A stretch of 64,000 nucleotides of DNA from Pseudomonas putida (GCF_001636055.1 NZ_CP011789.1:2356001-2420000); one strand, 5' to 3'; shown: positions 1 through 8,913, numbered from the stretch's first letter. Program-made: numbers and translations. Notes: generated by a model not told the origin, from the letters alone.

Positions 1-470
1 ACGCAGTTCATCTCGCCGATGGTGGCGCCGGACTTGAGCAGCGCCTTGTTGATCTGCTGCTTGTCGGCCAGCGTGAGGCCCTCGGCGGGCAGTGCCAGCA
101 GGGCCGAGCCGCCGCCGGAGAGCAGGAAGATGACGCGGTCGTCTTCATCGAGGTTGCTGACCAGTTGCAGCACGCGCTTGGCAACCGCAAGGCCGGCGGC
201 GTCGGGGACCGGGTGGGCGGCTTCGACCACCTCGATCTTCTGGCAATTGGCGCCATGGCCGTAGCGGGTCACGACCAGGCCCGAGACTTCGCCCTGCCAG
301 CTCTTCTCGACCACTTCGGCCATGGCGGCGGCGGCCTTGCCAGCGCCGATGACGATGACCCGGCCGCTGCGATCGGCGGGCAGGTGAGGTTCGAGGACCT
401 GACGGGGATGGGCGGCGGCGATGGCTGTGTCGAACAGCTCGCGCAGGAGTTTCTGTGGATCGACCGACAT
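1..470 (-). CDS. ttuD: Glycerate 2-kinase / hydroxypyruvate reductase TtuD, N-terminal part (cut by window edge)
   Basis: Only the first 156 residues are in the window; the frame runs off the left edge without a stop. The start ATG (complement of 468-470) begins MSVDPQKLLRELFDTAIAAA. A glycine-rich VIVIGAGKAAAAMA segment and a downstream LLSGGGSALLALP segment are typical of the MOFRL/glycerate kinase (GckA/TtuD) family. The family phosphorylates D-glycerate, here made from tartronate semialdehyde by the glxR product just upstream. It is the last step of the gcl-hyi-glxR route from glyoxylate to central metabolism. A 241-bp gap with a REP pair separates it from glxR. Pseudomonas annotations call this gene either hydroxypyruvate reductase or glycerate 2-kinase; kinase activity fits the pathway better. 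Confidence 0.88.
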   Translation of the reverse strand, partial: MSVDPQKLLRELFDTAIAAAHPRQVLEPHLPADRSGRVIVIGAGKAAAAMAEVVEKSWQGEVSGLVVTRYGHGANCQKIEVVEAAHPVPDAAGLAVAKRVLQLVSNLDEDDRVIFLLSGGGSALLALPAEGLTLADKQQINKALLKSGATIGEMNC

Positions 471-607
471 GGCAGGCTCCCAAAGTTCTTGTTGTTCTGC
501 AGAATCGAAAACGCCCCTGGAACTGCCTCCGTGCAGGCCGAACCAGGGGCGGGTGTTGCTCGGTGTCACCCCTGAGCCTGTGGTCGCAGGTTCAGCGGTG
601 TTGGCTT

Positions 608-692
608 CTTCGCGGGCAAGCCCGCTCCTACAGGGTCAACGCAGTCCTCGGGGACTGTGGATCCCTCGTAGGAGTGGGCTTGCCCGCGAAGC
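608..692. repeat. Inverted pair of REP elements (REPIN-like)
   Basis: Two copies of a palindromic REP core (cgcgggcaagcccgctcc, and its inverse near 672-690) face each other, separated by about 35 bp. They lie between glxR and ttuD. Such pairs are common between Pseudomonas genes and could form a large cruciform or mRNA hairpin. Confidence 0.8.
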
Positions 693-711
693 GGCCGGTA
701 AGGCTTACAAA

Positions 712-1605
712 TTACTGGTCGTCACGAATCGAGAAGTTGGCCATGTGCTCCAGCCCCTTGATCAGTGCCGAGTGGTCCCAGTTGCTGCCACCCAGGGCCG
801 CGCAGGTGTTGAACACCTGCTGGGCATTGGAGGTGTTGGGCAGGTTAATGCCCAGCTCCTTGGCACCCTGCAGGGCCAGGTTGAGGTCTTTCTGGTGCAG
901 GCTGATACGGAAGCCCGGGTCGAAGGTGCCCTTGATCATGCGCTCGGCATGGACTTCGAGGATCTTCGAGGAGGCGAAACCGCCCATCAGCGCTTCGCGC
1001 ACCTTGGCCGGGTCGGCGCCGTTCTTGGCGGCGAACAGCAGCGCTTCGCTGACGGCCTGGATGTTCAGGGCGACGATGATCTGGTTGGCCACCTTCGCGG
1101 TCTGGCCATCGCCATTGCCACCGACGCGCGTGATGTTCTTGCCCATGGCTTCGAACAGCGGCAGGGCGCGCTCGAAGGCTTTCGGGCAGCCGCCGACCAT
1201 GATGCTCAGGGTTGCGGCCTTGGCGCCGACTTCACCGCCGGATACCGGGGCGTCCAGGTAGGTGGCGCCAGTTGCCTTGATTTTCTCGGCGAAGGCCTTG
1301 GTCGCGGTGGGGGAGATCGAGCTCATGTCGATCACCACCTTGTTCGGGCCGACGCCTTCACCGACGCCATTTTCACCGAACAGCACGCTCTCGACCTGCG
1401 GGGTGTCGGGCACCATCACGATGATGAATTCGGCTTCCTGCGCCACCTCTTTAGGGTTGGCCAGGGCCACGGCACCTGCGGCGACCAGGTCGGCAGGAGC
1501 GGCGTCGTGGTGGGTGGAGACGAACAGGCTGTGACCTGCTTTCTGCAGGTTCTGGGCCATGGGCTTGCCCATGATGCCGGTGCCGATGAAACCGATTTTA
1601 GCCAT
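712..1605 (-). CDS. glxR: 2-hydroxy-3-oxopropionate (tartronate semialdehyde) reductase
   Basis: A 297-residue cytoplasmic NAD(P)H-dependent reductase that converts tartronate semialdehyde to D-glycerate. The N-terminus carries the Rossmann dinucleotide motif GFIGTGIMG (residues 5-13). The beta-hydroxyacid dehydrogenase substrate signature DAPVSGGEVGAK is at 118-129. The catalytic lysine lies in GQTAKVANQ (K171, with N174). Length is the family norm. It sits third in the gcl-hyi-glxR-ttuD run, all on the minus strand, so it takes the product of Gcl directly and hands glycerate to TtuD. A REP pair separates it from hyi, so processing or attenuation may set its expression apart. Confidence 0.95.
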   Translation of the reverse strand: MAKIGFIGTGIMGKPMAQNLQKAGHSLFVSTHHDAAPADLVAAGAVALANPKEVAQEAEFIIVMVPDTPQVESVLFGENGVGEGVGPNKVVIDMSSISPTATKAFAEKIKATGATYLDAPVSGGEVGAKAATLSIMVGGCPKAFERALPLFEAMGKNITRVGGNGDGQTAKVANQIIVALNIQAVSEALLFAAKNGADPAKVREALMGGFASSKILEVHAERMIKGTFDPGFRISLHQKDLNLALQGAKELGINLPNTSNAQQVFNTCAALGGSNWDHSALIKGLEHMANFSIRDDQ

Positions 1606-1651
1606 GAGAATGTGCCTCTTTGTATTTGTGATATCTCAAGCGAACTGAGCG

Positions 1652-1744
1652 CCTTGTGGGAGCGGGCTTGCCCGCGAATGCGGCAGGTCAGGCGACGGAG
1701 GTGTCCTTGCGGGCGCCCTCGCGGGACAAGCCCGCTCCTACAGG
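1652..1744. repeat. Inverted pair of REP elements
   Basis: A REP core (gtgggagcgggcttgcccgcga) near 1655-1678 faces an inverse core (gcgggacaagcccgctcctaca) near 1720-1742. The pair fills most of the hyi-glxR gap and is of the same class as the pair at 608-692. Confidence 0.78.
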
Positions 1745-1759
1745 GAGCGACTGTGTTCG

Positions 1760-2542
1760 TTAGATCGCGTTATGGGTTTTCAGCCAGGCGAGCCCGGCCT
1801 CGGTAGTGGTCTTGGGCTTGTACTCCGCACCCACCCAGCCCTGGTAACCGATGCGGTCCAGGTGCTCGAACAGGAAGCGGTAGTTGATCTCGCCAGTGCC
1901 CGGCTCGTGACGGCCGGGGTTGTCGGCGAGCTGGATGTGGTTGATCTGCTTGAGGTGGGTTTCCAGGGTCCGCGCCAGGTCACCCTCCATGATCTGCATG
2001 TGGTAGATGTCGTACTGCAGGAACAGGTTGGCGCTGCCCACCTCGGCCTGGATCTCCAGGGCCTGGGCGGTGGTGTTCAGGTAGAAGCCTGGGATGTCGC
2101 GGGTGTTGATCATCTCCATGACCAAGCGGATCCCGGCGGCTTCGAGCTTGTCGGCGGCGTACTTGAGGTTGTCGACGAAGGTCTTGCGCACCTCGGCGCA
2201 CTGCAGGCCTTGTGGGCGGATGCCGGCCAGGGCGTTGACCTGCTTGTTGCCCAGCACCTTGGCGTATTCGATGGCCTTGTCGACGCCGGCGCGGAACTCT
2301 TCGATGCGATCAGGGTGGCAGGTGATGCCGCGTTCACCTTTGGCCCAGTCGCCTGCAGGCAGATTGAACAGCACCTGGGTCAGGCCGTGGGCATCGAGCT
2401 GCTGCTTGATCTCGCTGGCGCTGAAGTCGTACGGGAAGAGGTATTCGACACCGCTGAAGCCCGCGTCGGCAGCGGCTTTGAAGCGGGCGAGGAAGTCCTG
2501 TTCGGTGAACAGCATGGACAGGTTGGCAGCGAAGCGAGGCAT
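1760..2542 (-). CDS. hyi: Hydroxypyruvate isomerase
   Basis: A 260-residue TIM-barrel enzyme of the xylose isomerase/AP endonuclease-2-like family. It interconverts tartronate semialdehyde and hydroxypyruvate. I chose the start at MPRFAANLSMLFTEQ (ATG at complement of 2540-2542) because it matches the family N-terminus and has an AAGGAGAC ribosome site just upstream; an in-frame start 18 codons earlier gives an unlikely proline-rich extension. Conserved metal/substrate segments such as LVMEMINTRDIPGF and NIHQL-like QINHIQLADNPGRHEPGTG are visible. It lies 54 bp downstream of gcl and is almost certainly co-transcribed with it. Confidence 0.94.
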   Translation of the reverse strand: MPRFAANLSMLFTEQDFLARFKAAADAGFSGVEYLFPYDFSASEIKQQLDAHGLTQVLFNLPAGDWAKGERGITCHPDRIEEFRAGVDKAIEYAKVLGNKQVNALAGIRPQGLQCAEVRKTFVDNLKYAADKLEAAGIRLVMEMINTRDIPGFYLNTTAQALEIQAEVGSANLFLQYDIYHMQIMEGDLARTLETHLKQINHIQLADNPGRHEPGTGEINYRFLFEHLDRIGYQGWVGAEYKPKTTTEAGLAWLKTHNAI

Positions 2543-2596
2543 GGTTGTCTCCTTGCAGATGAAAGCCCCCGGCAGCCTGCGCGGGGGCGTCGGCAA

Positions 2597-4372
2597 TCAG
2601 TCGAGCAGCGAGATGGCAGTCGGCGCGTCGTTGCCGACCAGCGCGAGGTCTTCGAACTCGTTGACCGCGTTGATCTCGGTACCCATGGAAATGTTGGTGA
2701 CGCGCTCGAGAATCACCTCGACCACCACCGGCACGCGGAACTCTTCGGCCATTTTCTGCGCCTTGAGCAGGGCAGGGGCGATTTCGCCCGGCTCGAACAC
2801 GCGCAGCGCCTTGCAGCCCAGGCCCTCGACCACGGCGACGTGATCCACGCCGTAGCTGCCGGCTTCGCTGGAGTTGATGTTCTCGAACGCCAGTTGTACA
2901 CAGTAATCCATGTCGAAGCCACGCTGGGCCTGGCGGATCAGGCCGAGGTAGGCGTTGTTCACCAGCACATGGACGTAGGGCAGGTTGAACTGCGCACCGA
3001 CCGCCAACTCCTCGATCATGAACTGGAAGTCGTAGTCACCCGACAGCGCCACCACCTTGCGTTTCGGGTCGGCCTTGACCACGCCGAGGGCCGCGGGGAT
3101 GGTCCAGCCCAGCGGGCCGGCCTGGCCGCAGTTGATCCAGTGGCGCGGCTTGTACACGTGGAGGAACTGCGCGCCGGCAATCTGCGACAGGCCGATGGTG
3201 CTGACGTAGCAGGTGTCCTTGCCGAATACCTGGTTCATTTCTTCGTATACGCGCTGCGGCTTGACCGGCACGTTGTCGAAGTGAGTCTTGCGCTGCAGGC
3301 TCGACTTGCGCTGCTGGCAATCTTCCAGCCAGGCCTTGCGGCACTTGAGCTTGCCGGCCGCTTTCCATTCGCGGGCCACTTCCAGGAAGGCGTCCAGCGC
3401 AGCGCCGGCGTCGGAGACGATGCCCAGGTCAGGGGTGAACACACGGCCGATCTGGGTCGGTTCGATGTCGACATGCACGAACTTGCGGCCTTCGGTGTAG
3501 ACATCGACGGAGCCGGTGTGGCGGTTGGCCCAGCGGTTGCCGATGCCGAACACCAGGTCGGACTTGAGCAGCGTAGCGTTGCCATAGCGGTGCGAGGTCT
3601 GCAGGCCGACCATGCCGACCATCAGTTCGTGGTCGTCAGGGATGGTGCCCCAGCCCATCAGGGTCGGGATCACTGGCACGCCGGTCAGTTCGGCGAACTC
3701 GACCAGCTTGTCGCTGGCGTCGGCATTGATGATGCCGCCACCTGCGACCAGCAGCGGACGTTCGGCGTCATTGAGCAGGGCCAGGGCTTTCTCGGCCTGG
3801 ATTCGCGTGGCCGAAGGCTTGTGTACCGGCAGCGGCGCGTAGGCGTCGATGTCGAATTCGATTTCGGCCATCTGCACGTCGAACGGCAGGTCGATCAGCA
3901 CCGGGCCTGGTCGGCCGGTACGCATCTCGTAGAAGGCTTTCTGGAAGGCGTAGGGCACCTGGCCCGGCTCCAGCACAGTGGTGGCCCACTTGGTCACCGG
4001 CTTGACGATGCTGGTGATGTCGACGGCCTGGAAGTCTTCCTTGTGCAGGCGGGCGCGGGGGGCCTGGCCGGTGATGCACAGGATCGGGATGGAGTCGGCC
4101 GAGGCGCTGTACAGGCCGGTGACCATGTCGGTGCCGGCTGGGCCGGAGGTGCCGATGCACACACCGATGTTGCCTGGGTTGGCGCGGGTGTAGCCCTCGG
4201 CCATGTGCGAGGCACCTTCGACGTGGCGAGCGAGGACGTGATCGATGCCGCCGACTTTCTTCAGGGCCGAGTACAGCGGGTTGATGGCAGCCCCGGGAAT
4301 GCCGAATGCCGTCTCTACGCCTTCACGGCGCATGACCAGAACGGCTGCATCGATTGCTCTCATTTTGCTCAT
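2597..4372 (-). CDS. gcl: Glyoxylate carboligase
   Basis: A 591-residue thiamine diphosphate enzyme that condenses two glyoxylates into tartronate semialdehyde and CO2. It has the TPP-family layout: an N-terminal PYR domain, a central domain, and a C-terminal PP domain with the GDYDF metal-binding motif. At the position of the usual catalytic glutamate it carries valine (V51 in [14 protein letters not shown]). This is the diagnostic replacement known for glyoxylate carboligase and separates it from acetolactate synthase. It is the first gene of gcl-hyi-glxR-ttuD. A TTGTATACAA palindrome sits only 26 bp before its start codon, so it is probably controlled by a repressor that senses a ureide or glyoxylate signal. 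Confidence 0.96.
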   Translation of the reverse strand: MSKMRAIDAAVLVMRREGVETAFGIPGAAINPLYSALKKVGGIDHVLARHVEGASHMAEGYTRANPGNIGVCIGTSGPAGTDMVTGLYSASADSIPILCITGQAPRARLHKEDFQAVDITSIVKPVTKWATTVLEPGQVPYAFQKAFYEMRTGRPGPVLIDLPFDVQMAEIEFDIDAYAPLPVHKPSATRIQAEKALALLNDAERPLLVAGGGIINADASDKLVEFAELTGVPVIPTLMGWGTIPDDHELMVGMVGLQTSHRYGNATLLKSDLVFGIGNRWANRHTGSVDVYTEGRKFVHVDIEPTQIGRVFTPDLGIVSDAGAALDAFLEVAREWKAAGKLKCRKAWLEDCQQRKSSLQRKTHFDNVPVKPQRVYEEMNQVFGKDTCYVSTIGLSQIAGAQFLHVYKPRHWINCGQAGPLGWTIPAALGVVKADPKRKVVALSGDYDFQFMIEELAVGAQFNLPYVHVLVNNAYLGLIRQAQRGFDMDYCVQLAFENINSSEAGSYGVDHVAVVEGLGCKALRVFEPGEIAPALLKAQKMAEEFRVPVVVEVILERVTNISMGTEINAVNEFEDLALVGNDAPTAISLLD

Positions 4373-4397
4373 GATTTGTGCCTCATCGATTTTGTAA

Positions 4398-4407
4398 TTG
4401 TATACAA
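4398..4407. promoter_or_regulatory. Perfect palindrome TTGTATACAA, putative operator upstream of gcl
   Basis: A 10-bp perfect palindrome, 26 bp before the gcl start codon in the gcl / glcG-like divergent region. The same word recurs at 4538-4547 and 14109-14118, with a one-base variant at 14316-14325. TTGTnnACAA-type sites are common for FadR-type GntR regulators; the regulator itself is not in the window. Confidence 0.6.
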
Positions 4408-4537
4408 CTTGCTTTGCGCCAAAGTGTATTCACGCTCTGAGCTTCAGGTCAATGCATTTTCATCGGGTCGATTGGCTTTCGCTGGAAACCCCACAGAAAA
4501 GGCGTTCTATCTGATGGAGTACGATCGTTCAAAAATA

Positions 4538-4547
4538 TTGTATACAA
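4538..4547. promoter_or_regulatory. Perfect palindrome TTGTATACAA, second putative operator in the gcl / glcG-like divergent region
   Basis: An exact repeat of the palindrome at 4398-4407, here about 83 bp before the plus-strand GlcG-like gene. It sits in AT-rich DNA of the kind expected of a promoter. Confidence 0.55.
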
Positions 4548-4629
4548 AAAAACTTTCTGTTGTGTTCTATTTGCTTATCGGTTTTCAACTGCCCCTCAGG
4601 GCTTCTCACAACAAGAAGAGGACCTTTCC

Positions 4630-5070
4630 ATGAACGCAATGACGCTCAACGTCGCCAACACCTTGGTCGCTGCTGCCCTTGCCGCCGGGCGCAAGATCGA
4701 CGCCGCACCGCTGACGGTGGCGGTGCTGGATGCCGGCGGCCATCTGCTGGCCTTGCAACGCGAGGACGGTGCCAGTCTGTTACGTCCGCAGGTGGCCATG
4801 GGCAAAGCCTGGGGGGCTGTGGCCCTGGGCAAGGGGTCACGCCTGCTGGCGCTGGATGCACAGCAGCGACCGGCGTTTTTCGCGGCGTTGAACGGCTTGG
4901 GCGAGCGGTCGGTGGTCCCCGCGCCAGGTGGGGTGCTGATCCGTGATCAGGCGGGGAAAGTGCTGGGTGCGGTGGGGATCAGCGGGGACACGTCGGACAT
5001 CGACGAGCAGTGCGCAATCACTGCCATCGAGGCGCTCGGGCTTACGGCTGATGCTGGGGTAGCTGTCTGA
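4630..5070 (+). CDS. GlcG/HbpS family protein
   Basis: A 146-residue small alpha/beta protein of the GlcG/HbpS (DUF336) family. Typical segments are VAVLDAGGHLLALQREDGA near the N-terminus, the APGGVLIRD loop, and VGAVGISGD-type GAVGISGDTSDIDEQCA near the C-terminus. Family members occur in glycolate, glyoxylate and diol catabolic operons; some bind haem, and the exact function of GlcG is unsettled. It is divergent from gcl and shares its operator-bearing promoter region, which suggests a role in glyoxylate use. The start ATG has an AGAGGACC ribosome site. I cannot assign a reaction. Confidence 0.85.
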   Translation: MNAMTLNVANTLVAAALAAGRKIDAAPLTVAVLDAGGHLLALQREDGASLLRPQVAMGKAWGAVALGKGSRLLALDAQQRPAFFAALNGLGERSVVPAPGGVLIRDQAGKVLGAVGISGDTSDIDEQCAITAIEALGLTADAGVAV

Positions 5071-5136
5071 TACCGCGTTGGCCTGCGCTCCCGCCAGGGC
5101 CCGTCGGCCAAGGATGGGAGCGGTGTACGCCGACCG

Positions 5137-5748
5137 TCAGGCCGCCTCGGGCTCACACCCTTTGAGAACCAGGCGGATGATGGTTTCGGCGGCGGCGTCG
5201 TAATCGCTGTCGGCGAGCTTGGCCTTGCCGGTCACCACGGCAATCTGCCAATCGAAGTCGGCGTAGGTTTGCGTCGCCGCCCAGATGCTGAACATCAGGT
5301 GATGTGGATCGACCGGGGCGATCTGGCCGCGTTCGATCCAGCGCTGGATGCACTCGATGTTGTGACGCGCCTGCTCGTTGAGCTGCTCGACCTGCCCAGG
5401 CGAGAGGTGCGGGGCGCCGTGCATGATCTCGCTGGCGAACACCTTGGAGGCATGCGGCAGGTCGCGGGAGATGCGGATCTTCGAGCGGATGTAGCCGCTG
5501 AGCACTTCTTTGGGATCGCCATCGGCGTTGAACGGCGTGGACGCCTGCATGATCGGCGCGATGATGCTCTCGAGCACCTCGCGGTAGAGGTTCTCTTTCG
5601 ACTTGAAGTAGTAGTAGACGTTCGGCTTGGGGAGCCCGGCCTTGGCAGCGATATCGCTGGTCTTGGTGGCGGCGAAGCCTTTGTCGGCGAATTCCTCGCT
5701 GGCCGCGCGCAGGATCAGTTCCTTGTTGCGCTCGCGAATCGTGCTCAT
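5137..5748 (-). CDS. TetR family transcriptional regulator, RutR/YcdC-like
   Basis: A 203-residue one-domain-plus-sensor regulator. Residues about 8-55 form the TetR helix-turn-helix (FAATKTSDIAAKAGLPKPNV, then YYYFKSKENLY). The C-terminal half closely follows the YcdC/RutR ligand domain: SRDLPHASKVFASEIMHGAP and IAPVDPHHLMFSIWAATQTY resemble the E. coli RutR sequence as I recall it. RutR senses pyrimidines/purines and controls nitrogen-base catabolism. Its place between glyoxylate and purine-catabolic genes suggests a similar role, but the target is not shown by sequence. It converges on the GlcG-like gene. Confidence 0.85.
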   Translation of the reverse strand: MSTIRERNKELILRAASEEFADKGFAATKTSDIAAKAGLPKPNVYYYFKSKENLYREVLESIIAPIMQASTPFNADGDPKEVLSGYIRSKIRISRDLPHASKVFASEIMHGAPHLSPGQVEQLNEQARHNIECIQRWIERGQIAPVDPHHLMFSIWAATQTYADFDWQIAVVTGKAKLADSDYDAAAETIIRLVLKGCEPEAA

Positions 5749-5783
5749 GGTCTATGAATCTTCCTGTGACTGGCCGCCTCTAG

Positions 5784-5924
5784 GCTCTGTACGAAAAGCC
5801 TTGATACTCGGTGATGCTGCGTTGAAAACAGCCTCGGAATGCTCATTTACAATCCGTAAACTCCGCTTCCTCGGCTGTTTTCGCCTTGCCTGACCTTCGT
5901 CTCAAGGCTTTTCATACAGACCCT
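5784..5924. mobile_element. MITE-like palindromic element
   Basis: About 140 bp with long, nearly perfect terminal inverted repeats. The left end reads ctctgtacgaaaagccttga and the right end is the inverse of tcaaggcttttcatacagac. Inside is a second inverted repeat (GAAAACAGCC near 5822-5835 against GGCTGTTTTC near 5873-5882) and a central TTTAC...GTAAA. The whole element can fold into one long hairpin and encodes nothing. It lies between the tetR and DUF808 genes. The ends look like those of an insertion sequence, so a transposase elsewhere may have moved it. No clear target duplication is visible. Confidence 0.55.
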
Positions 5925-6021
5925 GAGAGCGTCGGGCATGGTAGCACCGGCCCGGAGAGCGGCTCAAGGCGACGGCATTGGGCTAGAATCGGACCTTTGC
6001 AATCATTGGAAACACAACGAC

Positions 6022-6936
6022 ATGGCAGGAAGCAGCTTACTGGTGTTGATCGACGACATCGCCACGGTGCTGGACGATGTTTCGCTGATGACCAAGGTCG
6101 CGGCGAAGAAGACCGCAGGCGTGCTGGGCGATGACCTGGCGCTCAACGCCCAGCAGGTGACCGGGGTACGGGCCGAGCGGGAGATCCCGGTGGTCTGGGC
6201 GGTGGCCAAGGGCTCGCTGCTGAACAAGGCGATCCTGGTGCCGGCTGCCCTGTTAATCAGTGCATTCATCCCCTGGGCGGTCACGCCGTTGCTGATGCTT
6301 GGGGGCGCCTACCTGTGCTTCGAGGGCTTCGAGAAGCTGGCGCACAAGTTCCTGCACAGCAAGGAGGAGGATCAGGCGCAGCACACGGCACGCAAGGAGG
6401 CCGTGGCCGATGCGAATGTCGACTTGGTCGCCTTCGAGAAGAACAAGATCAAGGGCGCAGTGCGCACGGACTTCATCCTCTCCGCCGAAATCATCGCCAT
6501 CACCCTCGGTACGGTGGCCGATGCGCCGCTGAGCCAGCAGATCATCGTGCTGTCAGGCATTGCCGTGGTCATGACATTGGGTGTGTACGGGCTGGTGGCC
6601 GGAATCGTCAAGCTCGATGACCTGGGGCTGTGGCTGACCCGCAAGGGCTCGAGCCTGGCACAAGCGGTCGGTAATGGCATCCTGCGTGCGGCCCCCTACA
6701 TGATGAAGAGTCTGTCGGTGATCGGCACCGCGGCCATGTTCCTGGTCGGTGGCGGCATTCTCGTGCATGGCATCGCGCCGCTGTACCATGCCATCGAGGC
6801 TTTTGCCGACGGACGTGGCGGAGCGCTGACCGGGGCGTTGATCAACGGCGTGCTGGGAGTGGTAGCCGGGGCGGTGGTGCTGGCGGTGGTAAGTGTGGCT
6901 GGCAAGTTGTGGCGGATGCTGCGGCCAGCAGCGTGA
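6022..6936 (+). CDS. DUF808 family inner-membrane protein (YedI-like)
   Basis: A 304-residue protein of the DUF808/YedI family, starting [20 protein letters not shown], the conserved N-terminus. I prefer this ATG to an in-frame start 28 codons upstream, which lies in non-conserved sequence. The protein has several hydrophobic segments: about 80-100, 155-205, and three in the last third. It also has a conserved charged stretch with [20 protein letters not shown]. Function is unknown. It is a lone plus-strand gene facing the ureide island, with a strong hairpin at its 3' end shared with the convergent porin gene. Confidence 0.88.
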   Translation: MAGSSLLVLIDDIATVLDDVSLMTKVAAKKTAGVLGDDLALNAQQVTGVRAEREIPVVWAVAKGSLLNKAILVPAALLISAFIPWAVTPLLMLGGAYLCFEGFEKLAHKFLHSKEEDQAQHTARKEAVADANVDLVAFEKNKIKGAVRTDFILSAEIIAITLGTVADAPLSQQIIVLSGIAVVMTLGVYGLVAGIVKLDDLGLWLTRKGSSLAQAVGNGILRAAPYMMKSLSVIGTAAMFLVGGGILVHGIAPLYHAIEAFADGRGGALTGALINGVLGVVAGAVVLAVVSVAGKLWRMLRPAA

Positions 6937-6941
6937 TCATC

Positions 6942-6983
6942 GGTGGGTCTGCTTCGCGGTTTTACCCGCGAAGCAGACCCACC
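6942..6983. terminator. 18-bp perfect hairpin between convergent genes (REP-derived), likely bidirectional terminator
   Basis: The arms 6942-6959 and 6966-6983 are perfectly complementary over 18 bp around a six-base loop (ttttac). They lie between the DUF808 stop and the porin stop. The core resembles half of a REP element. There is no long T-run, so termination is inferred from position and stability. Confidence 0.55.
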
Positions 6984-6990
6984 GCTCAGA

Positions 6991-7773
6991 TCAGAAGTGC
7001 ACCTTGACCAGGAAACTCATGGTGTTCTGGTCAGTGGTGAAGGCATCGCTGTCCTTGATCCCGTACTTGTCGCTCCAGTAGTCGTACTCGATACCGACGT
7101 ACAACTGCTTCTCACCCAGGTGCAATGCCTTGCCCAGGTCATATTTGACCTGCGGGTTGAAGTGCAGGTTGGCGTGGTAGCTGCCACGGCTGTTCTCGTC
7201 GTTGTCCACCACCCAGTCCATGAAGCCGTCGATCAGCACATCCGATGAGCCCACGGGAATGGTGTAGGACCACACTGGAGTGATCTGCCAGACATGATCA
7301 CCCGGGCGGCTGCCATCGGTGGTGCGGTGGTAGAAGTTCAGCTGGAAATAGTCGAAGCCAGGAATCGCCAGGTCGAAGCCAGGGCCGATCAGGTAGGACT
7401 CGGTATCACCCTCGCCGAACTCGTAGGTCATGGCCAGCAGCACATCCTTGACCGGGCCGAACTCCAGCTTCTGGTCGAAGATCTTGCCGAACGACAGGCG
7501 CGGGCTGATCTCGCCGTAGTAGGTGTTCGGGCCGTTGTTCGCGTCTTTCTTGCCCTGGTAGAAGATCTTGTCGACGAAGATGAAGTTGTCGCCGTACTTC
7601 CAGGCATCGGCGTGCTCGAAGGTGACGGTCTGCTGGGTCTCGGGGTTGACCTTGAAGTTCTTGCCCCAGAGGTAGGTCAGGCTGTTGGTCTGCCACTGCA
7701 GCAGGTCGTCGGCGAAGCTGGTGCCGCAGGCGAGCAGGCCGCCGGCGAGGATCAGGCTGTTGATGATGCGCAT
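6991..7773 (-). CDS. Tsx/OmpK-like outer-membrane channel (copy 1)
   Basis: A 260-residue protein with a signal peptide (MRIINSLILAGGLLACGTSFA, cleavage after about residue 21). Its beta-rich, aromatic sequence ends in FLVKVHF, a typical outer-membrane C-terminal phenylalanine. Conserved segments (DLLQWQTNSLTYLWGKNFKV, YYGEISPRLSFGK, DWVVDND) fit the nucleoside-specific channel Tsx/OmpK family. It is a close paralogue of the next upstream gene and lies at the end of the minus-strand purine-catabolism run. It likely admits nucleosides or purine derivatives to the periplasm; the substrate is inferred. A CTGAGCGGTCAG palindrome about 220 bp upstream may mark its own promoter. Confidence 0.88.
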   Translation of the reverse strand: MRIINSLILAGGLLACGTSFADDLLQWQTNSLTYLWGKNFKVNPETQQTVTFEHADAWKYGDNFIFVDKIFYQGKKDANNGPNTYYGEISPRLSFGKIFDQKLEFGPVKDVLLAMTYEFGEGDTESYLIGPGFDLAIPGFDYFQLNFYHRTTDGSRPGDHVWQITPVWSYTIPVGSSDVLIDGFMDWVVDNDENSRGSYHANLHFNPQVKYDLGKALHLGEKQLYVGIEYDYWSDKYGIKDSDAFTTDQNTMSFLVKVHF

Positions 7774-7991
7774 TGCGTGTGTCGCTCCCTTGATTGGATG
7801 TTGCTGTCAGCGCTCGTGTCGGCGCCTTTCTTGTCTTTCGGGTCAGTTTTTTCGGATTGGCCACAGCTCTCTGGCAAGTGCTGCGCCAACTTTCCGGGTT
7901 GGTCACAACCATCCTGCTCGACGTCGTTCTGAACGGATGAAAAGGGTGTTTCTGGCTGGCAAAACATCGACCAACCGCCCGAATTCATTGA

Positions 7992-8003
7992 CTGAGCGGT
8001 CAG
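7992..8003. promoter_or_regulatory. Palindrome CTGAGCGGTCAG, putative TetR-type operator
   Basis: An imperfect 12-bp dyad (CTGA-N4-TCAG) upstream of Tsx-like copy 1. A second copy, CTGATCGGTCAG, is at 14209-14220 in the puuE/uraH divergent region. The pair shares CTGAnCGGTCAG. A RutR-like TetR regulator is encoded nearby, but no binding is shown. Confidence 0.4.
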
Positions 8004-8010
8004 TAAACGC

Positions 8011-8030
8011 GGGCAGGATCCGGCCTGCCC
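8011..8030 (-). terminator. Probable terminator hairpin after Tsx-like copy 2
   Basis: GGGCAGG (8011-8017) and CCTGCCC (8024-8030) form a perfect 7-bp stem with a six-base loop, about 100 bp past the stop of the 8128-8913 gene. The T-run on the minus strand is poor. Confidence 0.4.
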
Positions 8031-8127
8031 TGAGCGAGGGGGCGCGCAGATTACTGGCTTGCGCGCCGGTCCTCAAGTGCTCCGTCCTGGAGCGCGGTGA
8101 TACAAAGTTGGGCGTTCGGTCAGGTTA

Positions 8128-8913
8128 TTAGAAGTGCACCTTGACCAGCGCACTGGCCACGCTCTGGTTGCTCTGCAGATTGCCGCGGCTGTCGATGCCG
8201 TACTTGTCCTTCCAGTAGCTGTACTCGAACCCGACATACAACTGCTTGGCGCCCAGGTTGAGGGCCTTGCCCAGGTCGTACTTGACCTGCGGGTTGAAGT
8301 GCAGGTTGGCGTGGTAGGTGCCGCGGCGGGTCTGGTCGTTGTCGGTCACCCAGTCCATGTAGCCGTCGATCAGAAGGTCGGAGCGGCCCAGGGGAATGGT
8401 GTACGACCAGCCGGGAGTGAACTGCCAGACGTTGTCGCCGGGGCGACTGCCCTCGGTGTTGCGCAGGTAGATGTTGAGGTAGAAATAGTTGAAGCCAGGG
8501 ATGTCCAGGTCGAACCCGGGGCCGATCAGGTAGGCGGCGTTCAACCCTTCGCCACGCTCGTAGGTCATGGCCAGCAGCACGTCCTTGACCGGGCCGAAGG
8601 CCAGCTTGCGGTCGAGGATCTTGCCGAACGACAGGCGCGGGCTGAACTCGCCGTAGTAGGTGTTCACGCCTTTGCTGGCGTCGGTCTTGCCGTTGTAGAA
8701 GATCTTGTCGATGAACAGGAAGGTGTCACCGTACTTCCACTTGTTGGCGTGCTCGAAGGTGATGGTCTGCTGGATGTCCGGGTTGACCTTGAAATCCTTG
8801 CCGTAGAGGTAGGTCAGGCTTTCGCCGTGCCATTGCAGCCAGTCGCCCGCGAACGCGGGGAGGGTGGCCAGCAGGCTGCTGCCCAGCAGCAGGGACGAGG
8901 TGGTGCGCTTCAT
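8128..8913 (-). CDS. Tsx/OmpK-like outer-membrane channel (copy 2)
   Basis: A 261-residue paralogue of the 6991-7773 gene with the same order of segments: a signal peptide of about 22 residues (ending LLATLPAFA), DWLQWHGESLTYLYGKDFKV, YYGEFSPRLSFGK, DWVTDND, and a C-terminal LVKVHF. The two proteins agree over most of their length, so they look like a tandem duplication that has since diverged. It lies 137 bp downstream of the NCS2 permease gene on the same strand. Outer-membrane channel and inner-membrane permease would then form one uptake route for a purine-like substrate. Substrate specificity cannot be read from the sequence. Confidence 0.88.
   Translation of the reverse strand: MKRTTSSLLLGSSLLATLPAFAGDWLQWHGESLTYLYGKDFKVNPDIQQTITFEHANKWKYGDTFLFIDKIFYNGKTDASKGVNTYYGEFSPRLSFGKILDRKLAFGPVKDVLLAMTYERGEGLNAAYLIGPGFDLDIPGFNYFYLNIYLRNTEGSRPGDNVWQFTPGWSYTIPLGRSDLLIDGYMDWVTDNDQTRRGTYHANLHFNPQVKYDLGKALNLGAKQLYVGFEYSYWKDKYGIDSRGNLQSNQSVASALVKVHF

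Larger units (their letters stand above)
7774..8127. other. 354-bp intergenic region between the two Tsx-like genes
   Basis: I see no convincing gene here. It holds a probable terminator hairpin for the upstream porin (8011-8030) and a 12-bp palindrome (7992-8003). A GGTTGgtcaCAACC inverted repeat lies near 7899-7912. The spacing suggests that copy 1 has its own promoter. Confidence 0.6.
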
